A stretch of DNA of 64,000 bases from Cystobacter ferrugineus (GTDB taxonomy: Bacteria; Myxococcota; Myxococcia; Myxococcales; Myxococcaceae). Positions 8,660-18,000 of this stretch are shown in pieces. The notes under the pieces are model-generated. The model was not told the DNA's origin. It worked only from the letters and a program-made list of their open reading frames with translations, and did not search any database. The position numbers and the translations under genes are program-made. The first letter of the stretch is position 1. Each line of letters opens with the position of its first letter. The stretch covers positions 744,001 to 808,000 of the forward strand of contig NZ_MPIN01000002.1 in NCBI RefSeq assembly GCF_001887355.1, written 5' to 3'.

Positions 8660-9364
8660 CTACTTCTTCGCGCCAGCCGCGGGCTTGGCCGCACCGGCCG
8701 CGGGCTTGGCCGCCGCACCGGCCGCGGGCTTGGCCGCCGCACCGGCCGCGGGCTTGGCCGCCGCACCAGCCGCCGCCGCCGCGGGAGCCGCCTCGGCCAC
8801 ACCCTCGGGCGCGCTGACGACCGCCACGGTGTAGTTGACGTTCGACTTCACCGTCACGCCCTCGGGCATCTTCACGTCGTTGATGTGGAGCGCCTGGTTG
8901 ATCTTCATCGGCGTCACGTCCACCTCGATCTTCTCGGGGATGGCGGTCGGCTTGGCGTAGACCTCGATCTCGCGGCGGGCCTGGGTGAGCAGACCCCCGT
9001 CGGCGACGCCCTCGGCGCGGCCGGTGAGCACCAGCGGCACGTTCACCTTCACCTGCTCGCCCTCACGCACGGCGATGAAGTCCACGTGGAGCATCTGCCG
9101 GGTGACCGGATCCTGCTGGTAGTCCTTGAAGAGGACCTGGTGCTCGCCCCCCGCGCCCGTGAGCGTGAGCAGGGTGTTGAACTTGTGCGGGGTGTTGATG
9201 GCCTGGCGCACCGCCTTCGCGTCGACGGCGATGGACAGGGGCTTCTCCAGGTGCTTGCCGTAGACGACGGCGGGCACGAGACCCTGGGTGCGCAGGCGGC
9301 GGGCGGCGCCCTTGCCGGAACCCTCACGCGGCTTGACCTCGAGCGGGCGCTTGTCGATGGACAT
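8660..9364 (-). CDS. rplY: 50S ribosomal protein L25/general stress protein Ctc, with Ala/Lys/Pro/Gly repeat tail
   Basis: 5S rRNA-binding ribosomal protein of the long (Ctc) type. The 234 residues comprise the L25 domain (about 1-95, [29 protein letters not shown]), the Ctc C-terminal beta domain (about 100-185, [16 protein letters not shown]) and a tail made of repeats of about 7-8 residues (KPAAGAA) rich in Ala, Pro, Gly and Lys. Such basic Ala-rich tails are often nucleic-acid binding. Start ATG is 9362-9364. Upstream is prs, the usual myxobacterial neighbour. Confidence 0.96.
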   Translation of the reverse strand: MSIDKRPLEVKPREGSGKGAARRLRTQGLVPAVVYGKHLEKPLSIAVDAKAVRQAINTPHKFNTLLTLTGAGGEHQVLFKDYQQDPVTRQMLHVDFIAVREGEQVKVNVPLVLTGRAEGVADGGLLTQARREIEVYAKPTAIPEKIEVDVTPMKINQALHINDVKMPEGVTVKSNVNYTVAVVSAPEGVAEAAPAAAAAGAAAKPAAGAAAKPAAGAAAKPAAGAAKPAAGAKK

Positions 9365-9562
9365 GGATTTCCTCGGTATGGACTGCGATGTGTCCCCCGC
9401 CGACGTCCCGGCGCCTCTGGCATCCCGCCCCCGTGGCGGGCCCCAAGAGCAGCGCCTCGCTTTTCGGGCAAGGACCGGCAGGGTGTGCCCCGCCACATGC
9501 CAGCGCGCGCGCCCCGAGTCAAGGCGCATGGCGGGAGATGCAGCGGACCCTCCTTCGCCGGC

Positions 9563-10513
9563 CTACACGAAGAGCGAGCTGAGCGAGTCGGCGCGGTGGA
9601 TGCGCGCGATGGCCTCGCCGAAGAGGTGATCCGTGGTGATGACCCGGATCTTCCCGCACGCCTGGGCGGCGGGCGACAGGGGCACGGTGTCCGTGAAGAC
9701 GACCTCTTCCAGGGGCGAGTCCTGGATGCGCTGGATGGCGGGCCCGGAGAGGATGGGGTGGACGGCGTAGGCCACCACCCGGCGCGCTCCCCGCTCCTTG
9801 AGGGCGGCGGCGGCCTGGGTGAGCGTGCCCGCGGTGTCCACCATGTCGTCCACCAGCACCGCGTCCTTGCCCGCCACGTCGCCAATGAGGTTCATCACCT
9901 CGGAGGAGTTGGGCTTGGGCCGGCGCTTGTCGACGATGGCCAGGGTGCAGCCCAGCCGCTTGGAGTAGGCGCGCGCCCGCTCCACGCCGCCCGCGTCCGG
10001 CGACACGATGACGAGCTCCTGCGCGTCGGGGAACTGCTTGCGCGCGTCCTCCAGGAAGACGGGCGAGGCGTACAGGTGATCCGAGGGGATGTTGAAGAAG
10101 CCCTGGATCTGCCCGGCGTGCATGTCCATGGACACCACGCGCGTGGCTCCCGCGCCCTCGAGCAGGTCCGCGATCAGCTTCGCGGTGATGGGCGTGCGCG
10201 GCGCCACCTTCCGATCCTGCCGCGCATAGCCGTAGTACGGGATGACGGCGTTGATGGAGGCGGCGCTCGCTCGCTTGAGCGCGTCGCACATGATGAGCAG
10301 CTCCATCAGGTGATCATTGGCCGGTGGGCAGGTGGACTGGACGATGAAGATGTCCAGTCCGCGCACGTTCTCGCCGATCTCCACGTGGATCTCTCCATCG
10401 GAGAAGCGGCCCACGTGCGCCTTGCCCAGAGGCCTCTTGAGATAGTCGCAGATACGCTGGGCCAGGGCCGGGTTGGAACTCCCGGAGAACACCTTGAAAT
10501 CGCGCGGGCTCAT
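9563..10513 (-). CDS. prs: Ribose-phosphate pyrophosphokinase (PRPP synthetase)
   Basis: Makes PRPP from ribose 5-phosphate and ATP for nucleotide, His and Trp synthesis. The 316-residue protein has class I PRPP synthetase features: FSGSSNPALAQRICDYL, GRFSDGEIHVEI, YYGYARQDRK, the DMHAGQIQGFF flag region and the PRPP loop VLVDDMVDTAGTL. I started at MSPRDFKVF (ATG 10511-10513). It lies 69 nt after spoVG, in a spoVG-prs-rplY order common in bacteria. PRPP made here would feed the phosphoribosyltransferases at 12-13.5 kb. Confidence 0.97.
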   Translation of the reverse strand: MSPRDFKVFSGSSNPALAQRICDYLKRPLGKAHVGRFSDGEIHVEIGENVRGLDIFIVQSTCPPANDHLMELLIMCDALKRASAASINAVIPYYGYARQDRKVAPRTPITAKLIADLLEGAGATRVVSMDMHAGQIQGFFNIPSDHLYASPVFLEDARKQFPDAQELVIVSPDAGGVERARAYSKRLGCTLAIVDKRRPKPNSSEVMNLIGDVAGKDAVLVDDMVDTAGTLTQAAAALKERGARRVVAYAVHPILSGPAIQRIQDSPLEEVVFTDTVPLSPAAQACGKIRVITTDHLFGEAIARIHRADSLSSLFV

Positions 10514-10582
10514 GGGGCGCGCTCCTAGCGCGCCCCGTGGCGGAAGGGAAGATCCTTCCAACGCTACCGTGCGATCCCGGGC

Positions 10583-10885
10583 TCAGTCGGCCACGGCTTC
10601 CAGGTGGTACGAGCCCATCGCTCCCATGCTCGTCTGCTGGTGCCGCTCGTACTCCAGGAGGATGGCTCTCTCCATCTGCGTGCGGGTGTCCGCGTTGAGC
10701 GGGTGGGCGATGTCCTTGTACGTCCCGTCCTTGCGCCGCTTGGCGGGCATGGCGATGAACAGGCCCGAGGCTCCGTGGATCACCTTCAAGTCCCGAATGA
10801 CGAAGCAATGATCCAGGGTGATGGTCACGTAGGCCTTCAGTTTGTCTTCTTCAACCGGATATACCTTGACGTCGGTGATGTTCAT
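10583..10885 (-). CDS. spoVG: SpoVG family regulator
   Basis: A small RNA/DNA-binding regulator; in Bacillus, Listeria and Borrelia it affects sporulation, septation and gene expression. The 100-residue sequence starts MNITDVKVYPVEEDKLKAYV and carries the signature FVIRDLKVIHGASGLFIAMP and the KDIAHPLNADTR segment, all typical. A run of G precedes the ATG. Its position just upstream of prs is conserved across phyla. Confidence 0.95.
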   Translation of the reverse strand: MNITDVKVYPVEEDKLKAYVTITLDHCFVIRDLKVIHGASGLFIAMPAKRRKDGTYKDIAHPLNADTRTQMERAILLEYERHQQTSMGAMGSYHLEAVAD

Positions 10886-10932
10886 GGTCCCCCCAAGGAC
10901 CCTTCGGATCCAAGCTGGGGAGAAGCCTGAAA

Positions 10933-10962
10933 CAGACAGGCCAGGAAAAGCAAGTCTGTCTG
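10933..10962 (-). other. Inverted repeat between the DUF5658-like gene and spoVG
   Basis: CAGACAG at 10933-10939 and CTGTCTG at 10956-10962 form a 7-bp stem with a 16-nt loop. On the minus strand it is followed by TTTC, so it could be a weak terminator of the upstream gene or a regulatory hairpin/operator ahead of spoVG. Confidence 0.4.
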
Positions 10963-10975
10963 GACTGGTTGTGCG

Positions 10976-11344
10976 TCACGCGACGGTTTCGTGGACCAGA
11001 TGCGCCAGGAAGGCCAGGTGGTAGATGTCGATCACCGTATAGAGCGCCGCGCCCGCCTGGATGGCGCGCTGGCTCAACTGCATGGAGCGGTGCAGGCAGA
11101 GCAGGGCCAGGCCCAGGCTCACGATGGTGAGCTTCACCGCCATGAACGACAGCGGCGAGTGCATGTAGGCCACCCGCATCAGCGGGTTGAGTTCCTCGGC
11201 CACGTTCATCTGTAAAAAGGTCAGGGTGAAGAGCCCGTCCAGCAGGTTGAGCACCACCAGCAGCGCCGCCGCCGGAGTGATGTGGAACGAAGCTCCCTCG
11301 ATACCCGCCCAACCCGCTCCCCGTACCTGTGCTGTCGCCGCCAC
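10976..11344 (-). CDS. Small membrane protein, DUF5658-like
   Basis: A 122-residue integral membrane protein with three or four hydrophobic helices: about 22-46 (ITPAAALLVVLNLLDGLFTLTFL), 64-84 and 92-115. The pattern LNLLDGLFTLTFLQMNVAEELNPLM matches the DUF5658 family (N-D-x-x-x-T and A-x-E-x-N-P motifs). Function unknown. It lies just upstream of spoVG and is divergent from tdk. Confidence 0.75.
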   Translation of the reverse strand: MAATAQVRGAGWAGIEGASFHITPAAALLVVLNLLDGLFTLTFLQMNVAEELNPLMRVAYMHSPLSFMAVKLTIVSLGLALLCLHRSMQLSQRAIQAGAALYTVIDIYHLAFLAHLVHETVA

Positions 11345-11509
11345 CCGTCACCTCACCGTTTGAACCCGAAGCACTCCTTTTCAAGATGCTTGCCAGGGGC
11401 ACGGGAGCCGGGGGCGAGAGGGGGCTGGGTCCCCGGAAAGTTGACGTCCCGGGGGGGCCATGAAAGAGGTGGCGGTCGCTGTTGCCACCGCCCGGAACGA
11501 GCATCTCGC

Positions 11510-12112
11510 GTGTACCAATTTCCCAAAGACATCGGGTGGATAGAGGTCATCTGCGGCTCGATGTTCTCCGGCAAGACGGAGGAGTTGATTCGCCGCGTCA
11601 AGCGCGCCGTCTACGGCAAGCAGGCGGTCCAGGTCTTCAAGCCGAAGCTGGATAACCGCTACGACGAGACGCAGGTGGTCAGCCATTCCCAGTTGAAATT
11701 GACCTCCGTGGCCATCGAGCGGGCTGAAGAAATTTTCCATCACCTGTCCCCCCGCACCCAGGTGGTGGGAATCGACGAGGTGCAGTTCTTCGGCTCCGAG
11801 GTGGTGGCCGTGTGTGAGGCGCTGGCGCACCGTGGCCTGCGGGTCATTGTCGCGGGGCTGGATCAGGACTATCAGGGCCGTCCCTTCGAGCCCATGCCGC
11901 AGCTGCTCGCCGTCGCCGAGTACGTGACCAAGCAGCTCGCCATCTGCGTGGTGTGCGGCAACCCCGCCCATCGCTCCCAGCGTCTGGTGGATCGGGGCGA
12001 GCGCGTGGTGGTGGGCGCCGCCGGAGCCTACGAGGCGCGCTGCCGCAAGTGCCACCGCGCCGAGCCCACCGAGGCCACGCCTCCCCAGACGCTCGATCTG
12101 TTCAAGGACTGA
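11510..12112 (+). CDS. tdk: Thymidine kinase
   Basis: Type II thymidine kinase phosphorylating thymidine with ATP. The 200 residues include the P-loop GSMFSGKT (16-23), FKPKLDNRYD, the catalytic DEVQFF and a structural zinc site (CVVCGNPAHRSQR plus CRKCH). The frame is open upstream but homology starts here; I chose the GTG at 11510 (VYQFPKDIGWIEVICG), there being no in-frame ATG near. First of three nucleotide-salvage genes. Confidence 0.93.
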   Translation: MYQFPKDIGWIEVICGSMFSGKTEELIRRVKRAVYGKQAVQVFKPKLDNRYDETQVVSHSQLKLTSVAIERAEEIFHHLSPRTQVVGIDEVQFFGSEVVAVCEALAHRGLRVIVAGLDQDYQGRPFEPMPQLLAVAEYVTKQLAICVVCGNPAHRSQRLVDRGERVVVGAAGAYEARCRKCHRAEPTEATPPQTLDLFKD

Positions 12113-12132
12113 GCCCCAAAGGCCCGAGCGCC

Positions 12133-12954
12133 ATGGCCATGCACGACCCGCTCTACTCCCACATCCCCTTTCAGTTGAATGAGCAACCCCACCACTACGG
12201 GCCCCAGGTCCATCTGGTGGGCAATCCGTTCCTGCTCTCCCAGCTCGCCCGGCTGTGTGCCAAGGGGACGACCCAGCCAGACATCAACCGGCTGGTGGCC
12301 CTGCTCTACACGGACCTGATGAAGACGGTCCTCAACGCGGAGTTCCCCCGCACGCGCGTGGCCGTGGCCACGCGGATGATCGACTCCACGCCCCAGGGCA
12401 TCTACCAGGGCGAGGTGCTCGACCCCGCCGTGCGCGCGGTGACGGTCAACATCGCCCGGGCCGGTACGCTGCCCTCCCAGGTGGCGTACGATCTGCTCAA
12501 CACCACCCTGGACCCCGCGCGCGTACGCCAGGATCACATCATGATGAGCCGGACGACGGACTCCCGGGACATCGTGGTGGGCTCGAACATCGGCGGGGCG
12601 AAGCTGGGCGGAGACGTCGACGATGCGTTCCTCCTGTTTCCGGACCCCATGGGCGCCACCGGCGGCAGCCTGAGCACCGCGGTGAACCTGTACAAGAACC
12701 AGGTGGCCGGCACCCCCCGGCGCATCCTCAGCCTCCACCTCATCGTCACCCCGGAATTCCTGCGGCGCGTCACCCGCGAGCACCCCGACGTGGGCGTGTA
12801 CGCCCTGCGCCTGGACCGGGGCCTGTCCCCGCCGGAAGTGTTCGGCACGGTGCCCGGGGAGTTGTGGGAGAAGGAGCGGGGGTTGGATGATCACCAGTAC
12901 ATCGTCCCCGGTGGCGGCGGCTTCGGGGAGATCATGAACAACGCGTACGTGTAG
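12133..12954 (+). CDS. Uracil phosphoribosyltransferase-like protein
   Basis: Probably a pyrimidine-salvage phosphoribosyltransferase. The PRTase loop region LLFPDPMGATGGSLSTA (about 174-190) closely resembles the DPMLATGGS motif of UPRTases. The conserved flanks GSNIGGAKLGGDV and the C-terminal VPGGGGFGEIMNNAYV fit a related fold. At 273 residues it is longer than classical Upp (about 210), with an N-terminal region of about 60 residues unlike Upp. Placement between tdk and hpt supports a salvage role, but substrate specificity is inferred. Confidence 0.75.
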   Translation: MAMHDPLYSHIPFQLNEQPHHYGPQVHLVGNPFLLSQLARLCAKGTTQPDINRLVALLYTDLMKTVLNAEFPRTRVAVATRMIDSTPQGIYQGEVLDPAVRAVTVNIARAGTLPSQVAYDLLNTTLDPARVRQDHIMMSRTTDSRDIVVGSNIGGAKLGGDVDDAFLLFPDPMGATGGSLSTAVNLYKNQVAGTPRRILSLHLIVTPEFLRRVTREHPDVGVYALRLDRGLSPPEVFGTVPGELWEKERGLDDHQYIVPGGGGFGEIMNNAYV

Positions 12955-12964
12955 AGGTCGGACC

Positions 12965-13498
12965 GTGGCTTTCTTCGAGCAGGACGTCGGCATCCACATC
13001 GATGAGCAGAAGCTCCAGGCGCGCGTGCGCGAACTGGGCGCGCAGATCACCCGCGACTACCAGGGCAAGGATCTCACGCTCGTCTGCGTGCTCAAGGGCT
13101 CGGCGTTCTTCGCCATGGACCTGGCGCGCTACGTGGACCTGCCGCTGACGATCGAGTTCCTCGGAGTGTCCTCCTACCAGGGCGGCACCGAGACGACGGG
13201 CGAGGTGCGCATCACCACCGACGTGAGCAAGCCCATGGCGGGCAAGCACCTGCTCATCATCGAGGACATCATCGACACGGGGCTCACCATGAGCTTCCTG
13301 CTCGAGAACCTCAACGCCCGGCACCCGGCGTCGCTCAAGGTGTGCACGCTCCTGGAGAAGCCCTCGCGCGCCCGCGCGAAGATCCCCATCGACTACAAGG
13401 GCTTCGTCATCGACGACGTCTTCGTCGTGGGCTACGGCCTCGACTACGCCGAGCGCTACCGCAACCTGCCCTTCATCGGCGTGATGAAGGGCAAGTAG
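12965..13498 (+). CDS. hpt: Hypoxanthine phosphoribosyltransferase
   Basis: Purine-salvage enzyme converting hypoxanthine/guanine and PRPP to IMP/GMP. The 177-residue protein has LVCVLKGSAFFAMDLARY, the SSYQGGT loop and the PRPP loop LLIIEDIIDTGLTM, followed by the base-binding VGYGLDYAERYRNLPFIGV. Start is GTG at 12965, 10 nt after the UPRT-like gene, so they are likely cotranscribed. It converges with the YjbR gene 10 nt away. Confidence 0.96.
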   Translation: MAFFEQDVGIHIDEQKLQARVRELGAQITRDYQGKDLTLVCVLKGSAFFAMDLARYVDLPLTIEFLGVSSYQGGTETTGEVRITTDVSKPMAGKHLLIIEDIIDTGLTMSFLLENLNARHPASLKVCTLLEKPSRARAKIPIDYKGFVIDDVFVVGYGLDYAERYRNLPFIGVMKGK

Positions 13499-13508
13499 GA
13501 GCGGCCGG

Positions 13509-14039
13509 CTACCGCTTCCCCGGTGCCTTCCGGGCCGCGATCTTCTTCGTGGCGGCCTTCTTCACCGGTGCCTTCCCGGCCGCGCTCTTCCTCGCGGCGG
13601 TCTTCGTCGCGGGCGCCTTCTTCGCCGGGGCCGCCGGGCGCGGCGTGTCCGTGCCCCCCGTCAACCGGTCCACCAGCTTCTTGGGCGCCACGGCGCGGTA
13701 GCTCTCGTCGAGCCACCGCCGCAGCATGTCCACGGGAGGCGTGTCCTTCGCGCCGAAGCGCGCGGTGACCCAGCCGCTCTTGCCCAGCCCGTACCCGGTC
13801 GGCTCGGCGAAGGGCAGCATCAGCGCCGCGCCGTGCGACTGGGGCAACTTCACGGACAGCGAGAGGCCCTCCGCGCTCAACGAGAAGAAGACGAACGCCT
13901 TGCCCTTCACCTTCAGCGTCGGATGGCCCCAGGGAAAGTCCTCGGTGACTTCCGGGTAGCTCCGTCCCGCCTCACGCAGGCTCTTCTCGAACGGCTCGAG
14001 TCTCTTCATCTCCGGGGGAACAACCAGGGTCATCGTCAT
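13509..14039 (-). CDS. MmcQ/YjbR family protein with histone-like Ala/Lys tail
   Basis: Residues 10-130 match the MmcQ/YjbR fold (DFPWGHPTLKVKGKAFVFFSL, SGWVTARFG, LRRWLDESYRAVAPKKLVD), a small alpha/beta family of unclear biochemical role. The last 48 residues are a repeated Ala/Lys/Pro tract (AAPAKKAPATKTAARK and so on) like the tails of histone H1-like proteins, which suggests DNA or RNA binding. The start could be the ATG at 14039 or the internal Met11. Confidence 0.82.
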   Translation of the reverse strand: MTMTLVVPPEMKRLEPFEKSLREAGRSYPEVTEDFPWGHPTLKVKGKAFVFFSLSAEGLSLSVKLPQSHGAALMLPFAEPTGYGLGKSGWVTARFGAKDTPPVDMLRRWLDESYRAVAPKKLVDRLTGGTDTPRPAAPAKKAPATKTAARKSAAGKAPVKKAATKKIAARKAPGKR

Positions 14040-14090
14040 GTCGCGCGCCTCCTCGGACCCGGTGGTTATACCGCTCGCGCGGCCACGCGC

Positions 14091-14906
14091 TCAGCGCGCC
14101 GTGCCGGTCGCGGGTGGGGCCTCGCCGGTGGTGCCCGGGGCCGGCCCGGTGGGCGGCGGAGTCCCGGCCGGTGTTCCCTGGCTCCCGGGAGCGGGGGAGG
14201 GCGCCGGGGTGGGAAGCTCGGCCCCCTCGAAGCTCGCGTCCACCGCCCGCAGGGCCTTCTCCAGCGCCTGCGCGGCCGGCCCCACGGTGGTGAGCATCTG
14301 GTTGGCCCGATGCGTGTTCCGGTTGCGGCTCTCCGCCGCCAGCTTGAGCTGCGTGAGCGCCTCGGTCACCCCCCGCCGTGCCTCCTCCAGCTTCTGCTTC
14401 GCCTGGAAGAAGGCCACCTCCGTCTTCATCGCCGCCAGCGAGCGCCGCTGCTCCTCCGTCAGCCCCGTGAGCAGCTCCGCGCGCCGCAGGTAGTACAGCC
14501 CCTTCTCCAGCACGGCCGGATCATCCGACTGCACCTTGGGCTGGGCGAGCGACTCCAGGAGCGGGAAGAGCGCCCGGTCCAGCTCGTCCCGCTCGGTGAA
14601 CTTGCGCTCCACCAGCATGCTCACGTCCCGGCCCTCCACCCCCAGGGGGGCATAGGCATCCGCCAGGCGCGCGTCCCCGGGCCGGTAGGGCACCGCCCCC
14701 GTGGGCAACAGCCGGCCCTTCATCACCACCAACTGCCCGTTCTCCTGGGCCAGCGAGAAGGTGCGCGCGTTGAGCTGCGACAGCAGGAAGACCACCGCCG
14801 CCCCCAGGCCGAGCAGGAGCAGGGTGACCAGCAGCCGCGTGAAGGCGCTCGTGGCCCGGCGGCCGAGGCTCGGCCGGTGCTGGGAGGGACTCATCGGGGG
14901 ACTCAT
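14091..14906 (-). CDS. Hypothetical membrane-anchored protein with Pro/Gly-rich tail
   Basis: I do not recognise the family. The 271-residue protein has one N-terminal transmembrane segment (about 22-43, FTRLLVTLLLLGLGAAVVFLL), a mainly helical soluble region (LTEEQRRSLAAMKTEVAFFQAKQKLEEARRG suggests coiled coil) and a low-complexity Pro/Gly/Thr C-terminus (about 230-271). The soluble part should lie outside the cytoplasm. It is divergent from the coiled-coil protein at 15008, with 101 bp between them. Confidence 0.7.
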   Translation of the reverse strand: MSPPMSPSQHRPSLGRRATSAFTRLLVTLLLLGLGAAVVFLLSQLNARTFSLAQENGQLVVMKGRLLPTGAVPYRPGDARLADAYAPLGVEGRDVSMLVERKFTERDELDRALFPLLESLAQPKVQSDDPAVLEKGLYYLRRAELLTGLTEEQRRSLAAMKTEVAFFQAKQKLEEARRGVTEALTQLKLAAESRNRNTHRANQMLTTVGPAAQALEKALRAVDASFEGAELPTPAPSPAPGSQGTPAGTPPPTGPAPGTTGEAPPATGTAR

Positions 14907-15007
14907 GGCGCTTGCTCTCCCTTCATCCAGGCAGCGAGGCGACCTCCTGGCCCCGGTGCTTTGCTTGGGACAATCCTCCCCGGGGCTATACTCGGCCGCT
15001 GGACCTC

Positions 15008-18000
15008 ATGCACCCTACATTCCGCCGCCTGGGCAGCAGTGAGCTGTTGCCCCGGTACATCTTCGCGGAGAGCCTCTTCGCCCGCCGCCGTGTGCTGGAA
15101 GTGGACGCGGTCTCCACCACGGGTGGGGAGAGCGCGCGCTTCCTGCTGGAGCGCGGGGCCCGGACCGTGGTGGCCTGCGATGCCGATGTCGCCGCCGTGG
15201 AGGCCGCCCACAAGGCCCATGGTGGCCCCTCGCTGCGCTTCCGCGCCAACGTCTACGACGACCTCGAGCCCGGCAGCTTCGATCTGGTGCTCGTGGCCGA
15301 CCTCGCCCCCTACGTGCGCGCGCCCACGCTGCTCGCCGAGCTGACGCGGCTGGTGAGCCGGCAGGGCCATCTGGTGGGGGGCTTGCGCAACGGCGCGGGG
15401 CTCGCCCTCTGGCAACTCATGGAGGTGGAGGAGGAGGCGCCGCCCACGTACGGGCAACTGCTCGACGCGCTCTCGCCCCACTTCCCCCACGTGGAGGTGG
15501 CCACCCAGTCCCCCGTGCTGGGCTACCAGCTCGCCTTCGAGAAGGGAGATGGGCTCCAGGTCGACGGCACCCTCATCCACGGAGGCGAGGCCGCCTACTT
15601 CCTCGTGGTCGCGGGGCAGGATCCCGCGCGCATCGTGGACCCCACCTGGGTGCAACTGCCCCCCGAGCCGCTCGCCTTCACCCGAGGCAAGCTCGATGAA
15701 GTGGCCCAGCGCGGCAAGAGCTGGGAGGAGCGCGCCGGCAAGTTCAAGGAGTCCCTCGCCCGGGCACGCGTGGAGCTGGCGGATCGCGAGGCCCAGGTGA
15801 TCGCCCTCCAGCCCGCCCTGGAGTCCGCCCGGAGCGACGTGGCCCGCCTCACCGCGCAACTGGAGCAGGCGCGCGGCACCCCCGACTCCGCCCGCGAGCG
15901 CGATGAGCTCGCCTCGCGCCTGCGCCGCACGAGCCTGGAGCTCCAGGTGGCCATGGAGCGTCTGGCGGACGCGGACAAGCGCCTCACCCAGCAGCGCCTG
16001 GAGGTGGAGTCCGCCGAGCGCGCCCGCAAGGAATTCGAGGCCCAGGCCCTGGGCGCCCAGGAGGCGATGCGGCTGGAGCGCGCGCGCCTCGAGGAGCTGA
16101 ACACCTCCCTGGAGGAGGCCCGCGGGCGCCTGGCCCAGGCCTACGCCGATCAGCGCGAGCTGCGCGACGAGCTGGCCAGCGTGCGCGTCGAGCGCGAGAA
16201 GGATCGGCTCGCGGCCGAGCGCTCGCGCGAGTACTCCGAGGACTCGCGGCGGCAGTTGGAGGCGGCGCGGGAGCGCGAGGTGCGCCTCGCCGAGCAGCAC
16301 TCGACGGCACTCGCCGCCGTGGAGCTGCTCAAGGCGGACGTGGCCCGGGCCGAGCATGCACGCGAGGCGGCGGAGAAGTCCCTGCGCATGCAGGACGCCG
16401 ACCTGTCGCGCGTGAACCGGGAGCTGGAGGCCCATTCCCGGCGGGTCTCGGCCGCGGAGGCGGCACGGCGCGACGCGGAGCTGCGCCTCACCGCGCGCGA
16501 GGCCGAGTTGCGAGGCCTGGGCACCGAGCTCACCGCGGCACGCGCCGAGGTGCAGCGCCTCAACGCCGAGGGCGAGGAGCACTCCCGTGCCCAGGAGCAG
16601 CTCCGGGCGGCGGCGGCGCGTCTCGAGCAGGAGCTCGCCGAGGCACGCGACCAGTTGTCGTCGATGGAGCAGGAGCGGGTGCGTGCCGCGGTGGAGCTGG
16701 AGGAGTCCATCGAGGAGGAGCGCCGGCTCGCCGAGGAGCGGCTGGAGCGCGCCGTGGCCCAGGAGCGCGAGCGCACCGAACAGGCCACGGCCGAGGCGGC
16801 GCGGGAGCGGGCCGAGCGCGAGGACCAGGAGCGGCGGCTCGGAGAGCTGGAGCACCAGGTGCGCATGGAGGAGGCCGCGCGGCGCGACGCCCAGCGCGCC
16901 CTCTCCAGCCTGGAGGCGCAACGTCAGCAGTGGGCCGATGAGCGCGGGGCCCTGCGGCGGCGCGTGACGGAGGTCGAGGAGTCCCTCGCGGAGCTGGAGC
17001 GCGTGCGGGCCTCGGACATCGAGTCCATCTCCCGGCTCGAGGAGGAGCTGAAGGCGACCCACGGCTCCATCGCGGCCGAGCAGCAGGCGCGGGTCCGGGC
17101 CGACGAGGAGCGGGAGCGGACGCTCGTGGAGCTCGGGCTGGAGCGCGAGGCGCGGCTCCGGTTGAAGGAGTCCCTCGCCCTGGCCGAGTCCGGACTCATG
17201 GCCGAGCAGCAGCGTCTGGCGGAGACCCAGGAGGCGCTCGCCCAGGCCCACGAGCAACTCGCTCAGGCGGCGCGCGAAGGGGCCCGGACTCAGGAGGAAC
17301 TCGAGGCGGAGCGCCAGCAGCGGGCCCAGGTGGAAGAGGCCCTGGCCGAGACCCGGATCGCACTCGAGGCCGAGCAACGGGCACGGGATCTCTCCGATGA
17401 GGCGCTCGCGCGGCTCCAGGCCGAGTCGGAGGCCGAACGCGCCCGGAGCGCCGTGCTCGAGGAGAGCCTGGCCTCGGAGCGCGAGGGCCGGGAACAGGCC
17501 GAGCAGTCGCTGGCGCGGACCGAGGAGGCACGGGCCGCCGAGCAGCAGCAGCGGACCGAGGTGGACACGTCCCTGGCGGCCCTCGAGGAGCAGCTCGCCG
17601 AGGAGCGGCTGGCGAGGTCCAGTCTCGAGTCCTCCCTCGCGAGCGTCCAGGAGGAGCTGGACACCGAGCGGGCCAGGCGCGCCGAGGCGGACGAGTCGCT
17701 CACCGACATGAGCGCGGCCTGGGAAGTGGAACGCGACGGCCGGGCGGCCATCGAGGCCTCGCTGGCACGCGTGCAGTCGGAGCTCGAGGCCGAGCGGACG
17801 AGGCACGCCGAGGTGGCCGCGTCGCTCGTGGCGGCCGAGGCCGGACTGGAGTCCGAGCGCGAGGCCCGTGCCCAGGCCGAGGAGTCGTTGGGCATCCTCC
17901 AGGCGGAGATGGCGGCCGAGCAGCGGCAGCGCGCCGAGGTGGAAGGCCTGCTCGCCGCGGAGCGTCAGGAGGCGGACGCGGTCCTCGCCGAGGTGCGCGA

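Noticed and set aside
9498-9532. TTGACT on the minus strand as the -35 of rplY
   Set aside because: The spaced -10 (CATGTG) is poor, so a promoter could not be supported.
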